A stretch of DNA of 64,000 nucleotides from Enterobacter asburiae. GTDB taxonomy: Bacteria > Pseudomonadota > Gammaproteobacteria > Enterobacterales > Enterobacteriaceae. The stretch spans positions 4,526,001 to 4,590,000 of the forward strand of contig NZ_AP019632.1 of NCBI RefSeq assembly GCF_007035645.1. The letters are read 5' to 3'. The translations under genes and the position numbers were made by a program. This document shows, piece by piece, positions 29,078 through 39,897 of the stretch; position 1 is the first letter of the stretch, and every line of letters starts with the position of its first letter. Below the pieces are notes generated by a model. It searched no databases. It was given only the letters and a program-made list of their open reading frames with translations, and was not told the origin of the DNA.

Positions 29078-29914
29078 TTATTGATTAACTATTAATCGCT
29101 GCGGATGGGTATAAACGGTCGCCCTTCCCGGCTTGCAGAAGCCCACCAGCGTCAGGTTGCAGCGCTCCGCCACCTCCACCGCCAGCGTGGTCGCCGCCGA
29201 CACCGCGAAGAGAATTTCCACACCGCACATCGCCGATTTTTGCACCATCTCATAGCTGGCGCGGCTGGAAACGAGTGCCGCCCCCTGCCTCCAGACATCA
29301 CTTTCACGCGCACGGCGACCGAGCAGCTTGTCCAGCGCCACGTGGCGGCCCACGTCCTCGTGGCCCCCGGCAATATCGCCCGACGGCAACACCCATGCCG
29401 CCGCGTGCGTGCAGCCGCTCAGCTGGCCGATGGGCTGGACATCGTTCAGGTGCTCGAGCGCATGGTCGAGGTGAGCCAGATTATAGGTCTGAGTAAACGG
29501 CAGTGGCGCAACGGGTTTGCCAATATCATTCAGCTGCTCAACGCCACACACGCCGCAGCCGGTACGCCCGGCCAGCGCGCGGCGGCGCTCTTTCAGCCCC
29601 ATAAAGCGGCGGCTGGAGAGTTCGATTTGCACTTCAAGGCCGTTGCAAGCCTGCACCACATCCATGCCGTAGATCTCCTGCGGATGGTCAATGATGCCTT
29701 CCGAGAGGGAAAAACCGATGGCGAACAGCTCGAGATCTTTCGGCGAAGCCATCATCACCACATGGGAGATACCGTTGTAAACGAGCGCAACGGGCACCTC
29801 TTCCGCCAGAAAATCCGGCGTGGCATGGGTAATGTGGGGCGGTCTGTGTACCGACAGTTCCACAATGCCCGCAGGCAGGGGGGACGAGTGGGGATCACGG
29901 TTTTGTTTAGACAC
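29078..29914 (-). CDS. fdhD: Formate dehydrogenase sulfurtransferase FdhD
   Basis: A 278-residue cytoplasmic protein that passes sulfur from IscS to the molybdenum cofactor of formate dehydrogenases and so activates them. The essential CxxC lies in [11 protein letters not shown]. The chain matches E. coli FdhD (277 residues) from [16 protein letters not shown] onward. The start is GTG at 29914, with cagga 8 bases upstream; a TTG six codons upstream lacks a ribosome site. It is divergent from fdoG, whose product it activates. Confidence 0.95.
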   Translation of the reverse strand: MSKQNRDPHSSPLPAGIVELSVHRPPHITHATPDFLAEEVPVALVYNGISHVVMMASPKDLELFAIGFSLSEGIIDHPQEIYGMDVVQACNGLEVQIELSSRRFMGLKERRRALAGRTGCGVCGVEQLNDIGKPVAPLPFTQTYNLAHLDHALEHLNDVQPIGQLSGCTHAAAWVLPSGDIAGGHEDVGRHVALDKLLGRRARESDVWRQGAALVSSRASYEMVQKSAMCGVEILFAVSAATTLAVEVAERCNLTLVGFCKPGRATVYTHPQRLIVNQ

Positions 29915-30077
29915 AGCGGTATTCCTGAACAACCACGGAGGTGAGCCTGCTATTGCATCACAAACAACAGGGCTTACGCATAGTATGGATCAACTTTTCA
30001 GCATCAAGTTTACCTACTCACTTGTGAGAGGTACAACAAAACGCATGCTACACCCCTTTAACATGCGGGGTTAATAA

Positions 30078-30093
30078 TGTGATTAATATCACA
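30078..30093. promoter_or_regulatory. Consensus CRP site between fdhD and fdoG
   Basis: TGTGA-TTAATA-TCACA is an exact CRP consensus palindrome in the 373-base divergent region. It lies about 164 bases from the fdhD start and 195 from the fdoG start, so the regulated direction is unclear. Nothing else was identified firmly in this interval. Confidence 0.65.
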
Positions 30094-30287
30094 CTTTATA
30101 GTCAACAGGGTGATAATACGTTCACTTTGTATTAACGCCATTAGAACAGCTGTACCGACATTGTGGTATTCTGATGATATCCCTCGTGGAATTGAGGGAT
30201 TAACGCAAATTTTTCTCCTTTGCGGTCAATTCTCAACCGCGAAGTTAAAACTACATATGTAAGCAATGTCGAAACAAGGAGTGACCC

Positions 30288-33200
30288 ATGCAGGTCAGCA
30301 GAAGGCAGTTCTTTAAGATCTGCGCTGGCGGTATGGCAGGCACCACGGCAGCGGCACTGGGCTTTGCGCCCGGCGTAGCGCTGGCGGAAACGCGGCAGTA
30401 TAAACTGCTGCGCACCCGTGAAACCCGTAATACCTGTACGTACTGCTCTGTCGGTTGCGGGCTGTTGATGTATAGCCTCGGCGACGGTGCTAAAAACGCC
30501 AAAGCGTCTATTTTCCATATCGAAGGCGACCCGGATCATCCGGTCAACCGCGGCGCATTGTGCCCGAAAGGGGCCGGTCTGGTGGACTTTATCCACTCCG
30601 AAAGCCGCCTCAAGTTCCCTGAATATCGCGCGCCTGGCTCCGATAAATGGCAGCAAATCAGCTGGGAAGAGGCGTTCGACCGCATCGCAAAACACATTAA
30701 AGAAGACCGCGATGCCAACTTTGTTGAGAAGAACGCCGACGGCGTCACGGTCAACCGCTGGCTCTCCACCGGGATGCTGTGTGCCTCTGCTTCCAGCAAC
30801 GAAACCGGTTATTTAACCCAGAAATTTACGCGCGCACTCGGTATGCTCGCGGTCGACAACCAGGCGCGTGTCTGACACGGACCAACGGTAGCAAGTCTTG
30901 CTCCAACATTTGGTCGCGGTGCGATGACCAACCACTGGGTCGACATCAAGAACGCCAACCTCATTGTGGTGATGGGCGGTAACGCCGCTGAAGCGCACCC
31001 TGTCGGGTTCCGCTGGGCGATGGAAGCCAAAATCCACAACGGTGCGAAACTGATTGTGATCGATCCCCGCTTTACGCGTACTGCGTCAGTGGCGGATTTC
31101 TACACCCCAATTCGTTCAGGTACTGACATCACTTTCCTGTCAGGCGTATTGCTGTACCTGATGACCAACGAAAAATATAACCGCGAATACACCGAAGCCT
31201 ATACCAACGCCAGCCTGATCGTGCGTGAGGATTACCACTTCGAAGATGGCCTGTTCAGCGGTTACGACGCCGAAAAACGCAAATACGATAAAACCAGCTG
31301 GAACTACGAGCTGGATGAAAAAGGCTTTGCGAAGCGCGACACCACTCTGCAACACCCGCGCTGCGTGTGGAACCTGCTGAAAGAGCACGTTTCCCGCTAC
31401 ACGCCGGAGGTTGTCGAAAACATCTGCGGTACGCCGAAGGCTGACTTCCTGAAGGTGTGCGAGCTTATCGCCGAAACCAGCGCGAAAGATAAAACCGCGT
31501 CGTTCCTGTACGCCCTCGGCTGGACGCAGCACTCCATCGGCGCGCAGAACATCCGTACCATGGCAATGGTTCAGCTCCTGCTCGGCAACATGGGAATGGC
31601 AGGCGGCGGCGTCAACGCCCTGCGCGGTCACTCCAACATTCAGGGTCTGACCGACCTCGGCCTGCTGTCTCAAAGCCTGCCGGGTTACATGAACCTGCCA
31701 AGCGAGAAACAGACCGACCTGCAAACCTACCTGACGGCCAGCACGCCTAAACCGCTGCTCGAAGGCCAGGTAAACTACTGGGGCAACTATCCGAAGTTCT
31801 TCGTCTCGATGATGAAAGCCTTCTTCGGCGATAAAGCGACGGCTGAAAACAGCTGGGGCTTTGACTGGCTGCCGAAGTGGGACAAGGGTTACGACGTTCT
31901 GCAGTATTTCGAGATGATGCATCAGGGCAAAGTGAACGGCTATCTGTGCCAGGGCTTTAACCCGGTTGCCTCGTTCCCGAACAAGAACAAGGTTGTTGAG
32001 TCTCTGTCGAAACTGAAGTTCCTGGTGACGATTGACCCGCTCAATACCGAGACCTCAACCTTCTGGCAGAACCACGGTGAATCGAACGACGTCGATCCGT
32101 CGAAGATCCAGACCGAAGTGTTCCGTCTGCCGTCGACCTGCTTCGCGGAAGAGAACGGTTCTATCGTCAACTCCGGACGCTGGCTGCAGTGGCACTGGAA
32201 AGGTGCGGACGCCCCGGGCATCGCCATGAACGACGGCGAGATCCTGGCCGGTATCTTCTTACGCCTGCGTAAGATGTATGCGGAAGAAGGCGGCGCGAAC
32301 CCGGAACCGGTGCTTAATATGAGCTGGAACTACTCGACGCCGGAAAACCCAGCGCCGGAAGAAGTGGCGATGGAGAGCAACGGTAAGGCGCTGGCGGACG
32401 TTATCGACCCGGCCACCGGTACCGTGCTGGCGAAGAAAGGCGATCAGCTCAGCACCTTCGCGCACCTGCGCGATGACGGTACCACGTCAAGCGGCTGCTG
32501 GATCTTCGCCGGTAGCTGGACGCCAAAAGGCAACCAGATGGCCAACCGCGACAACGCAGACCCGTCGGGCCTTGGCAATACGCTGGGCTGGGCATGGGCG
32601 TGGCCGCTCAACCGCCGTATCCTCTATAACCGCGCATCCGCTGACCCGCAGGGCAACCCGTGGGATCCGAAGCGTCAGCTTCTGAAGTGGGACGGCGCGA
32701 AATGGGGCGGCGTGGATATTCCGGACTACAGCACTGCCGCACCGGGCAGCGACGTTGGGCCGTTTATCATGCAGCCTGAAGGGATGGGGCGTCTGTTTGC
32801 TATCGATAAGATGGCGGAAGGTCCGTTCCCGGAACACTACGAGCCGTTTGAGACGCCGCTGGGTACCAACCCGCTGCACCCGAACGTGGTCTCTAACCCG
32901 GCAGCCCGTATCTTTAAGGGCGATTTCGAAGCGCTGGGTAAAAAGGACAAGTTCCCGTACGTGGGTACCACCTACCGTCTGACCGAGCACTTCCACTACT
33001 GGACCAAGCACGCGCTGCTTAACGCCATCGCGCAGCCGGAACAGTTCGTGGAGATCGGCGAGAAGCTGGCGGGCAAGCTCGGCATTGCCCATGGCGATAC
33101 CGTGAAGGTCTCCTCTAACCGCGGCTATATCAAGGCCAAGGCGGTGGTGACCAAGCGTATTCGCACGCTGAACGTTCACGGTCAGCAGGTGGATACCATC

Positions 33201-33338
33201 GGTATTCCGATCCACTGGGGCTATGAGGGCGTGGCGAAGAAAGGGTTCATTGCGAATACCCTGACGCCGTTCGTCGGCGATGCGAACACGCAGACGCCGG
33301 AGTTTAAGGCCTTCCTCGTGAACGTGGAAAAGGTGTAA
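30288..33338 (+). CDS. fdoG: Formate dehydrogenase-O, alpha subunit (selenoprotein)
   Basis: A 1016-residue periplasmic molybdopterin catalytic subunit that oxidises formate. A twin-arginine signal (SRRQFFKIC) begins the protein, followed by a [4Fe-4S] site in CTYCSVGCG with the fourth Cys in GALCPKGAG. The TGA at 30873-30875 is in frame at residue 196, exactly where E. coli FdoG has selenocysteine, and must be read through: the coding frame continues unbroken to 33338. Downstream of the TGA the frame carries GRGAMTNHWVDIKNAN and other molybdopterin-binding segments. It heads the fdoGHI-fdhE operon. FdoG rather than FdnG is chosen from genomic position. Confidence 0.97.
30873..30913 (+). other. 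Selenocysteine codon and bacterial SECIS hairpin in fdoG
   Basis: The UGA at 30873-30875 is followed by GGUAGCAAGUCUUGCUCC (about 30887-30904). This can fold into a short stem with an apical AGUCU loop, like the fdhF SECIS loop AGGUCU that binds SelB. Confidence 0.85.
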
Positions 33339-33350
33339 CGGAGACGACTT

Positions 33351-34253
33351 ATGGCTTATCAATCTCAAGACATTATCCGTCGTTCCGCGACTAACGGTTT
33401 CACGCCCGCGCCTCAGGCGCGGGACCACCAGCAGGAAGTGGCGAAGCTTATCGACGTGACCACCTGTATCGGCTGTAAAGCCTGTCAGGTGGCGTGTTCT
33501 GAGTGGAACGACCTGCGTGACGAAGTGGGTCACAACGTCGGGGTGTACGACAACCCGGCGGACCTGACCGCCAAGTCCTGGACGGTGATGCGTTTCTCGG
33601 AAGTTGAGCAGAACGACAAACTGGAATGGCTTATCCGCAAAGACGGCTGTATGCACTGTGCGGATCCGGGCTGCCTGAAGGCATGTCCGTCAGAAGGGGC
33701 TATCATTCAGTATGCCAACGGTATCGTCGACTTCCAGTCCGAACAGTGCATCGGCTGCGGCTACTGCATCGCGGGCTGCCCGTTCGACGTACCGCGCCTG
33801 AACCCGGAAGACAACCGCGTCTACAAATGCACGCTGTGCGTTGACCGCGTCACCGTCGGCCAGGAGCCAGCGTGCGTGAAGACCTGCCCAACCGGCGCAA
33901 TCCACTTTGGCTCCAAAGAGGATATGAAAACGCTGGCGGCAGAGCGCGTGGGCGAGCTGAAAACCCGCGGTTACGACAACGCGGGCCTGTACGATCCGGC
34001 CGGAGTTGGCGGTACGCACGTGATGTACGTGCTGCACCACGCCGACAAGCCGAACCTGTATCACGGCCTGCCGGAGAACCCGGAAATCAGCGCCACCGTG
34101 AAGTTCTGGAAAGGCATCTGGAAACCGCTGGCAGCGGTCGGTTTTGCTGCCACCTTCGCAGCGAGCATCTTCCACTACGTCGGCGTTGGTCCGAACCGCG
34201 CGGAAGAGGAAGACGACAACCTGCATGAAGAGAAAGACGAGGTGCGCAAATGA
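33351..34253 (+). CDS. fdoH: Formate dehydrogenase-O, iron-sulfur beta subunit
   Basis: A 300-residue electron-transfer subunit with four [4Fe-4S] clusters. Cysteine motifs are visible in order: [37 protein letters not shown] and CTLCVDRV...CVKTCPT. A single transmembrane helix near residues 255-280 ([22 protein letters not shown]) anchors it. It starts 12 bases after fdoG and its end overlaps the fdoI start by four bases. Confidence 0.97.
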   Translation: MAYQSQDIIRRSATNGFTPAPQARDHQQEVAKLIDVTTCIGCKACQVACSEWNDLRDEVGHNVGVYDNPADLTAKSWTVMRFSEVEQNDKLEWLIRKDGCMHCADPGCLKACPSEGAIIQYANGIVDFQSEQCIGCGYCIAGCPFDVPRLNPEDNRVYKCTLCVDRVTVGQEPACVKTCPTGAIHFGSKEDMKTLAAERVGELKTRGYDNAGLYDPAGVGGTHVMYVLHHADKPNLYHGLPENPEISATVKFWKGIWKPLAAVGFAATFAASIFHYVGVGPNRAEEEDDNLHEEKDEVRK

Positions 34254-34885
34254 GAAAACGTGACACCATCGTGCGCTACACCGCGCCGGAACGCATCAAC
34301 CACTGGGTCACCGCCTTCTGCTTCATGCTGGCGGCGATAAGCGGGCTGGGGTTCTTCTTCCCGTCCTTCAACTGGCTGATGCAGGTACTGGGTACGCCGC
34401 AGCTGGCGCGCATCCTTCACCCGTTCGTGGGTGTGGTGATGTTTGCCTCGTTTATCATCATGTTTTTCCGCTACTGGCACCATAACCTAATCAATCGGGA
34501 TGATATCTTTTGGGCGAAGAATATTCGTAAGATCGTCGTCAACGAGGAAGTGGGTGATACCGGGCGTTATAACTTCGGCCAGAAATGCGTATTCTGGGCG
34601 GCGATTATCTTCCTGGTCCTGTTGCTGGTGAGCGGCGTGATCATCTGGCGTCCGTACTTTGCGCCTGCTTTCTCAATCCCGGTGATCCGATTTGCGCTGA
34701 TGCTGCATTCATTTGCCGCAGTGGCGTTAATTGTGGTTATCATGGTGCATATCTACGCCGCCCTTTGGGTGAAAGGCACCATTACCGCGATGGTGGAAGG
34801 ATGGGTAACCAGTACGTGGGCGAAGAAACATCACCCGCGCTGGTACCGTGAAGTCCGCCAGAAACAGGAAAAGTCATCTGAATGA
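34250..34885 (+). CDS. fdoI: Formate dehydrogenase-O, cytochrome b556 gamma subunit
   Basis: A 211-residue inner-membrane dihaem cytochrome b with four transmembrane helices. Candidate haem-ligating histidines lie in [20 protein letters not shown] and [21 protein letters not shown]. It receives electrons from FdoH and reduces quinone. Coupled by overlapping start and stop to fdoH upstream and fdhE downstream. Confidence 0.97.
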   Translation: MRKRDTIVRYTAPERINHWVTAFCFMLAAISGLGFFFPSFNWLMQVLGTPQLARILHPFVGVVMFASFIIMFFRYWHHNLINRDDIFWAKNIRKIVVNEEVGDTGRYNFGQKCVFWAAIIFLVLLLVSGVIIWRPYFAPAFSIPVIRFALMLHSFAAVALIVVIMVHIYAALWVKGTITAMVEGWVTSTWAKKHHPRWYREVRQKQEKSSE

Positions 34886-35811
34886 GTATTCGCATAATCC
34901 CGCAAGATGAGCTGGGGTCGAGCGAGAAACGCACGGCGGATTATATTCCGCCGTTGTTATTCCCCAGACTCAAGAACCTCTACAACCGCCGCGCAGAGCG
35001 TCTGCGCGAGCTGGCAGAGAACAACCCGCTGGGCGATTTTCTGCGCTTTGCCGCGCTGGTTGCCCACGCGCAGGAAGTGGTGCTGTACGACCACCCGCTG
35101 CAAATGGATCTGACCGCGCGCATCAAAGAAGCCAACGCGCAGGGCAAGCCGCCGCTGGACATTCACGTCCTGCCGCGCGACAAGCACTGGCAAAAGCTGC
35201 TGCATTCGCTGATTGCCGAGCTGAAGCCGGAGATGAGCGGCACCGCGCTGGCGGTCATTGAGAATCTGGAAAAAGCGTCCGAACTTGAGCTGGAAGAGAT
35301 GGCGAGCGCGCTGTTTGCCTCCGACTTCGCTCTGGTGAGCAGCGATAAAGCGCCGTTTATCTGGGCCGCGCTGTCGCTCTACTGGGCGCAAATGGCAAGC
35401 CTGATCCCCGGTAAAGCCCGCGCCGAATACGGCGAGGCGCGCCAGTTCTGCCCGGTCTGCGGCTCTATGCCGGTATCGAGCATGGTGCAAATCGGCACCA
35501 CTCAGGGGCTGCGCTACCTGCACTGCAACCTGTGTGAAACCGAGTGGCACGTGGTGCGCATCAAGTGCAGCAACTGCGAGCAGACCCGCGATCTGAACTA
35601 CTGGTCGCTGGAAAATGAAGAAGCGGCGGTGAAAGCCGAAAGCTGCGGCGACTGCGGCACTTACCTGAAGATTCTTTATCAGGAAAAAGACCCGAAAGTC
35701 GAAGCCGTGGCCGACGATCTCGCCTCGCTGATTCTGGATGCGAAGATGGAGCAGGAGGGCTTTGCCCGCAGCTCGATCAACCCGTTCCTGTTCCCGGGCG
35801 AAGGGGAGTAA
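34882..35811 (+). CDS. fdhE: Formate dehydrogenase accessory protein FdhE
   Basis: A 309-residue cytoplasmic rubredoxin-like protein needed for assembly of respiratory formate dehydrogenases. Four CxxC motifs are visible: CPVCGS, CNLCE, CSNCEQ and CGDCGT; in E. coli they bind iron. The N-terminal half is helical. It overlaps fdoI by four bases and completes the fdo operon. Confidence 0.96.
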   Translation: MSIRIIPQDELGSSEKRTADYIPPLLFPRLKNLYNRRAERLRELAENNPLGDFLRFAALVAHAQEVVLYDHPLQMDLTARIKEANAQGKPPLDIHVLPRDKHWQKLLHSLIAELKPEMSGTALAVIENLEKASELELEEMASALFASDFALVSSDKAPFIWAALSLYWAQMASLIPGKARAEYGEARQFCPVCGSMPVSSMVQIGTTQGLRYLHCNLCETEWHVVRIKCSNCEQTRDLNYWSLENEEAAVKAESCGDCGTYLKILYQEKDPKVEAVADDLASLILDAKMEQEGFARSSINPFLFPGEGE

Positions 35812-35823
35812 TTCCCTCTGACA

Positions 35824-35854
35824 GTGCCGGGCGGCGTAAGCTTGCCCGGCCTAC
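35824..35854. repeat. REP-type palindrome, overlapping the vapC stop
   Basis: gccgggcggcg-taagc-ttgcccggcctac ends within the stop codon of the VapC-like gene (TAG, complement of 35851-35853). It marks the join between the fdo operon and the toxin-antitoxin pair. Confidence 0.65.
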
Positions 35855-36222
35855 AGTTGGTAAGGTGAAACGACTCCAGTAATGCCCGTAAAGTCTTTCG
35901 TGTTTCGAGAAATCAACGGACAATTTCTGCTCTGAGCTGTGGCCAGAATGATAGCATCAGGCAGTTTCATTCCATGCTTCTCGCGCAGAATTACACTTCT
36001 TTCAGCGATATCTCGGGTGATATCAATAATCTCAAATACGCCCATCACTGTCGCAGTTTTCGCTTCGTGACCATGTTTGCGGGCCCCCACCATAACTTCC
36101 ATCCATGTGATCAGACTAATGGCTCGATGCGAAGCTGTGCGATCAATTGCATCCGCAGCCTCAACGCGATTATTAAAAAGATCGATGAGTATATTGGTAT
36201 CGAACACCGCCATGTGCTCCAT
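35851..36222 (-). CDS. PIN-domain ribonuclease toxin (VapC-like)
   Basis: A 123-residue PIN-domain protein. The four acidic residues of the active site are visible: Asp8 in AVFDTNIL, Glu42 in TWMEVMVG, Asp89 in KLPDAIILATA and Asp110 in NTKDFTG. Such toxins cleave RNA, often initiator tRNA. The ATG at 36222 has gaggag at 8 bases, and lies two bases beyond the antitoxin stop; a GTG three codons upstream would overlap it. The substrate is not known. Confidence 0.88.
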   Translation of the reverse strand: MEHMAVFDTNILIDLFNNRVEAADAIDRTASHRAISLITWMEVMVGARKHGHEAKTATVMGVFEIIDITRDIAERSVILREKHGMKLPDAIILATAQSRNCPLISRNTKDFTGITGVVSPYQL

Positions 36223-36224
36223 GA

Positions 36225-36467
36225 TTACCACTCCTCACGCAGCTTGCGTTCATACTCAAGCCCATCTTCCTGCTGGTTTCCCCACAAGCCAAGCGCATCG
36301 CGGATAACCGATGAACTCTGCTGGTCAAGATATTGCTCAATGGCTTCCCGAAGCAATTCGGCACGAGGCCGGTTACGCAGCTGCTTCAGATTATCCAGTC
36401 GTTGAATTACGTCATCAGACAAATCGATCAGAATTCTGCCCATATCAAGATCCGCGGAAAGACTCAT
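36225..36467 (-). CDS. Ribbon-helix-helix antitoxin (VapB-like)
   Basis: An 80-residue protein with an N-terminal ribbon-helix-helix (MGRILIDLSDDVIQRLDNLKQLRNRPRAELLREAIEQYL) and an acidic C-terminal tail (EDGLEYERKLREEW) of the type that wraps its toxin. The gene precedes the PIN toxin, as usual. An aaggtg ribosome site precedes ATG 36467. Direct repeats in front of the gene may be its own operator. Confidence 0.85.
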   Translation of the reverse strand: MSLSADLDMGRILIDLSDDVIQRLDNLKQLRNRPRAELLREAIEQYLDQQSSSVIRDALGLWGNQQEDGLEYERKLREEW

Positions 36468-36487
36468 ATATCACCTTAGTATATCAC
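36467..36487. promoter_or_regulatory. Direct repeats tatatcac before the antitoxin
   Basis: TATATCAC occurs at 36467-36474 and again at 36480-36487, 13 bases apart. Paired repeats like this are typical of ribbon-helix-helix operators, but one copy overlaps the ribosome-binding site, so the role is uncertain. Confidence 0.35.
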
Positions 36488-36633
36488 TATTGTCTATTTT
36501 CAAGGCAACATACGCTTTCATTCTGAAGGGTTAAAGCCCGTAGCTATAGTTTTCCTGCTATTTGCGAAGCGCTTTCCAGATTTTTAGTCCTCGACAATTT
36601 TCTTATTTTCTTTTGAATCAAACCAGGTTATAA

Positions 36634-36653
36634 AACTGTATATCCATACAGTT
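36634..36653. promoter_or_regulatory. LexA-like SOS box before the esterase
   Basis: AACTGTATATCCATACAGTT contains CTGT-N8-ACAG, the LexA consensus core, and differs only slightly from E. coli sulA and uvrA boxes. It ends 13 bases before the esterase start. Confidence 0.6.
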
Positions 36654-36666
36654 AAAGGGAATTTTA

Positions 36667-37587
36667 ATGGCACTGGAACAGGGTATTGCGCAGCTGGTTC
36701 AGGGATTTATCGCTGCAGGCCGGCCTTCGTCACGTCGACAGACCATTGAGGTACGACGAGCAGGGTATATTGCCAGCACGGGGCTTGCCGGGAAGACAGA
36801 AACGCGCGTTCAGGTAGAGACGCTAGTGCTTGAGGGCCTTACCATTCGGGTATTTTCACCTCTTAATGCCCCTGAAATATTGCCTGCTGCCATCTACTAT
36901 CACGGCGGATGCTTTATCAGCGGCGGCTTTGATACCCATGACAACCAACTCCGTCAGTTAGCCTGCTACGGCAATTGCCGGGTGATCGCGGTTCAGTACA
37001 GGCTGGCGCCGGAGCATACCTTCCCTACCGCACATGACGATGCTGAAAGAGGTGCAGATCTGGTCTGGCAATATGCGGACAAATTAGGCGTGGATAAGAA
37101 CAGGCTCACCCTCTGTGGAGACAGCGCAGGAGGGCATCTGGCGCTGGTAACGGCGCTGAGGCTTAAGGTTAAAGGGCTGTGGCAACCCGTACAGCTCATT
37201 CTTATCTATCCTATGCTCGATGCCACGGCCAGCTTTGAAAGCTATGCCCTCAATGGCACGGATTATATTATCACCCGCGATACCCTGCTCAGCGGGTATG
37301 AAATGTATCTCGCAGAGACTGACCGCCAGCATCCGGAAGCCAGCCCGCTGTGGCGCGATGATTTTTACGGGCTTCCGCCAGTGCATATCATTACAGCAGA
37401 GTACGATCCGCTGTGCGATGAGGGAGAAATGTTGTATCAGCATCTCACTGAGCAGGGTGTGAAGTGTACCGCTCAGCGCTGGCTGGGCGTCATCCATGGC
37501 TTCTTTCAGCTTGGCGGCGTCAGCCAGTCAGCGCGAGACGTTATGCGGGATATCGCCGGGCGGATTAACCACGCCCGAGGAGAGTGA
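36667..37587 (+). CDS. Alpha/beta hydrolase, HSL (bacterial esterase) family
   Basis: A 306-residue cytoplasmic hydrolase. The oxyanion-hole motif HGG lies at residues 79-81, the nucleophile Ser153 in GDSAGG, and the remaining catalytic residues are Asp247 in EYDPLCDE and His277 in VIHGFF. The fold resembles Aes, but it is not its positional homologue. A putative LexA box precedes it, and agggaa is the ribosome site. The substrate cannot be deduced; short-chain acyl esters are usual for the family. Confidence 0.85.
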   Translation: MALEQGIAQLVQGFIAAGRPSSRRQTIEVRRAGYIASTGLAGKTETRVQVETLVLEGLTIRVFSPLNAPEILPAAIYYHGGCFISGGFDTHDNQLRQLACYGNCRVIAVQYRLAPEHTFPTAHDDAERGADLVWQYADKLGVDKNRLTLCGDSAGGHLALVTALRLKVKGLWQPVQLILIYPMLDATASFESYALNGTDYIITRDTLLSGYEMYLAETDRQHPEASPLWRDDFYGLPPVHIITAEYDPLCDEGEMLYQHLTEQGVKCTAQRWLGVIHGFFQLGGVSQSARDVMRDIAGRINHARGE

Positions 37588-37595
37588 ACAGAAGA

Positions 37596-38585
37596 TTACT
37601 CCTCCTCGTTCCCACCCTCTTCATACGCGCCGAAGGGCTTCGCTGGAAGAACAATGTAGGTGCCTTCAAACACCGCACCCGGTGTTTTATCGCCAAACAG
37701 TTCAACCTGCATTTGTACGCGGGCTTTGCGGCCGCGCGCCAGGCGGTCCAGATCGCCGCCCAGTGACCCCAGATCGGCCACGGCGCTCGGCTTGCCGCTT
37801 ATCGGTGCGCTATAGCGGATGTGAGCATCAGCAAGAATAATGGTGCCGCCCAGATGGCGCTCGCGAAGCATCAGCCAGATGAGCCCCCAGCCGGTGAGCG
37901 TCGCGAGGGAAAACAGACTTCCGGCAAACAGAGTGTGGTGCGGGTTTTGATTGCCGGTTTCCGGCATGGTGGTAATAAATTTTTGTCCGGTGTACTGCTG
38001 AATGCGCACGCCCATTTTTTCGCTGAGCGGAATGTGCTGATACCAGGCCTGCTGCAGCTGTCCACACCAGTCGGCGCGATGAAGAATATCATCCAGCGTG
38101 GCGATGGGTTTGATCATCAAAAAATGACGAATCGGCGTGGTTTGTGGGGTCGTGATTTCCCCCTGATTCACAAAGCCGAGCTTGGCGAAAAAATCTACGG
38201 CATCTTCGCGGGCGCTACAGGTAACGCGCTTAACGCCTTCCTGACGGGCGACGGACTCAAGGGTCATCGCCATTAGCGTTCCCAGACCTTTGTCCTGAAC
38301 GGAGGGATGAACCGCCATAAAGCGAATCGACGCTTCGTTATCGGCGTTGATATACAAGCGCCCGACGGCGACGAGGTTACCCTCTTCGTCCATCACCATC
38401 TGATGGTGGGCCATCGCATCCCAGGCGTCGCGTTCCGATCCTTTTGGCTGATGCAGTGGCTTGCGCAGCATTTCCCAGCGGAACTGGTAATAAGCGTCTA
38501 ACTCTTCTTCCGTTTGCGGTACTCGAAGGTGATACATAGCTGTACTCTCTCTTGTTACCCGCGGCCACGCCGCCAGTTGGCTCAT
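37596..38585 (-). CDS. fabY: FabY: fused GNAT acetyltransferase and thioesterase-like protein
   Basis: A 329-residue two-domain protein. An N-terminal GNAT domain (about residues 15-150, with [18 protein letters not shown]) is joined to a hotdog thioesterase-like domain (about 180-320, [22 protein letters not shown]). It closely matches E. coli YiiD/FabY, which supports initiation of fatty-acid synthesis when FabH is absent. The ATG at 38585 overlaps the dtd stop by four bases; the frame extends 33 codons upstream but that part lies within dtd and is not used. Confidence 0.93.
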   Translation of the reverse strand: MSQLAAWPRVTRESTAMYHLRVPQTEEELDAYYQFRWEMLRKPLHQPKGSERDAWDAMAHHQMVMDEEGNLVAVGRLYINADNEASIRFMAVHPSVQDKGLGTLMAMTLESVARQEGVKRVTCSAREDAVDFFAKLGFVNQGEITTPQTTPIRHFLMIKPIATLDDILHRADWCGQLQQAWYQHIPLSEKMGVRIQQYTGQKFITTMPETGNQNPHHTLFAGSLFSLATLTGWGLIWLMLRERHLGGTIILADAHIRYSAPISGKPSAVADLGSLGGDLDRLARGRKARVQMQVELFGDKTPGAVFEGTYIVLPAKPFGAYEEGGNEEE

Positions 38586-39019
38586 ACCTGGAGCCAGAAT
38601 GTGACGGGGCCATCGTTCACCAGCGAAACCTGCATATCTGCAGCGAATCGTCCAGTTTGCGTATTCATTTCCTGCTGGCGACAACGCTCAACAAAGTACT
38701 CGTAAAGTGTTTCTGCACGATCCGGCGCGGCGCCTTTGGAGAAGCTCGGACGCATGCCGCGTTCGGTATCCGCAGCCAGCGTAAACTGGGAAACCACCAG
38801 CACGCTGCCGCCCGCCTGCTGGACGTTCAGGTTCATCTTGCCTTCCGCATCGCTGAAAATACGGTAGCCCAGCACGCGCTCACACAAGCGGTTGGCTTTT
38901 TGTTCGTCGTCATCCTTTTCGACACCTAACAACACCAAAAGTCCTGGGCCAATTTCACCCGTCACCTCTCCCTCCACGGTGACGCTGGCACGGGTTACGC
39001 GCTGTATCAATGCAATCAT
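38582..39019 (-). CDS. dtd: D-aminoacyl-tRNA deacylase
   Basis: A 145-residue homodimeric enzyme that removes D-amino acids and glycine mischarged on tRNA. Signature motifs are the SQFTLAAD segment and the C-terminal [11 protein letters not shown], which carries the Gly-cisPro selectivity filter. Identical in length to E. coli Dtd. It overlaps yihY upstream and fabY downstream by four bases each. Confidence 0.97.
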   Translation of the reverse strand: MIALIQRVTRASVTVEGEVTGEIGPGLLVLLGVEKDDDEQKANRLCERVLGYRIFSDAEGKMNLNVQQAGGSVLVVSQFTLAADTERGMRPSFSKGAAPDRAETLYEYFVERCRQQEMNTQTGRFAADMQVSLVNDGPVTFWLQV

Positions 39020-39897
39020 GGTTGGTCTGCTTCTAATTGTTTTTCAGCTTCTGCTGCTTTTTTAAGTTCGCGGTACACACCGAGAGTGACAGTTATTTCG
39101 GCACCAAGCAAGACGATACACCAGGTCCAGTAGACCCAGACAAACAAAATGGGGATCACCGCCAGCACGCCGTAAATCAGCTGATAGGACGGAAACATGG
39201 TGATGTAGAGGGCAAATCCTTTTTTACCGAGCTCAAAAAGCAACGCCGCCACCAGCGCGCCCACAACCGCATCGCGGTTAGGTACGCGCGTGGTCGGCAC
39301 GACGCTATAGAGCAGCCAGAAAGAAAGCCACGACAGGATCAGCGGAAAGATGCGAAGCGCATTATCAATTACGCCGTTTAAATCACTCGCCCAGCGCAAG
39401 GAGAGAAGATACGAACTGATCGCCAGGCTCGCCCCGGCCAGCAGCGGCCCCAGCGTAAGAATCATCCAGTACACGGCAAAGGAATAGACCTTTGGCCGCG
39501 CTTTTTTACTCCGCCAGATCGTGTTCAGCGCATTATCAATGGCGTACATCAACAGCAGCGCGGTAACGATAAGACCGCACGCCCCCACTGCCGTCATCTT
39601 GCTGGAATTGGCAACAAACTGCTCAATGTAGTTCTGAATGACATCCCCGGTTGCAGGAATGAAATTCGCGAAGACAAAATGACGAAGCTGCAGGCTGACG
39701 TCCGCAAACATCGGAAAGGCGGAAAACAGGGCAAAGATGACCGCCACCAGAGGCACTAATGAAAGCAACGACACGTAGGCGAGGTTACCCGCCAGCGTGG
39801 TCATGTTGTCCTCGTCAATACGGTGCCAGAGCAGTTTCAGCCAGGCCCTGAGGGGGCGAGTATGATGCGTGGCTTTTTGATGAACGGTTTTTAGCAT
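39016..39897 (-). CDS. yihY: YihY/UPF0761 inner-membrane protein
   Basis: A 293-residue membrane protein with about six transmembrane helices and the BrkB/YihY signature ([20 protein letters not shown], and the C-terminal [17 protein letters not shown]). Despite old labels, it is not ribonuclease BN; its function is unknown. It overlaps yihX by seven bases and dtd by four. Confidence 0.93.
   Translation of the reverse strand: MLKTVHQKATHHTRPLRAWLKLLWHRIDEDNMTTLAGNLAYVSLLSLVPLVAVIFALFSAFPMFADVSLQLRHFVFANFIPATGDVIQNYIEQFVANSSKMTAVGACGLIVTALLLMYAIDNALNTIWRSKKARPKVYSFAVYWMILTLGPLLAGASLAISSYLLSLRWASDLNGVIDNALRIFPLILSWLSFWLLYSVVPTTRVPNRDAVVGALVAALLFELGKKGFALYITMFPSYQLIYGVLAVIPILFVWVYWTWCIVLLGAEITVTLGVYRELKKAAEAEKQLEADQP

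Noticed and set aside
30288..30875. fdoG as a truncated 195-residue protein or a pseudogene
   Set aside because: The TGA is at the known selenocysteine position, a SECIS-like hairpin follows, and the frame continues to full length.
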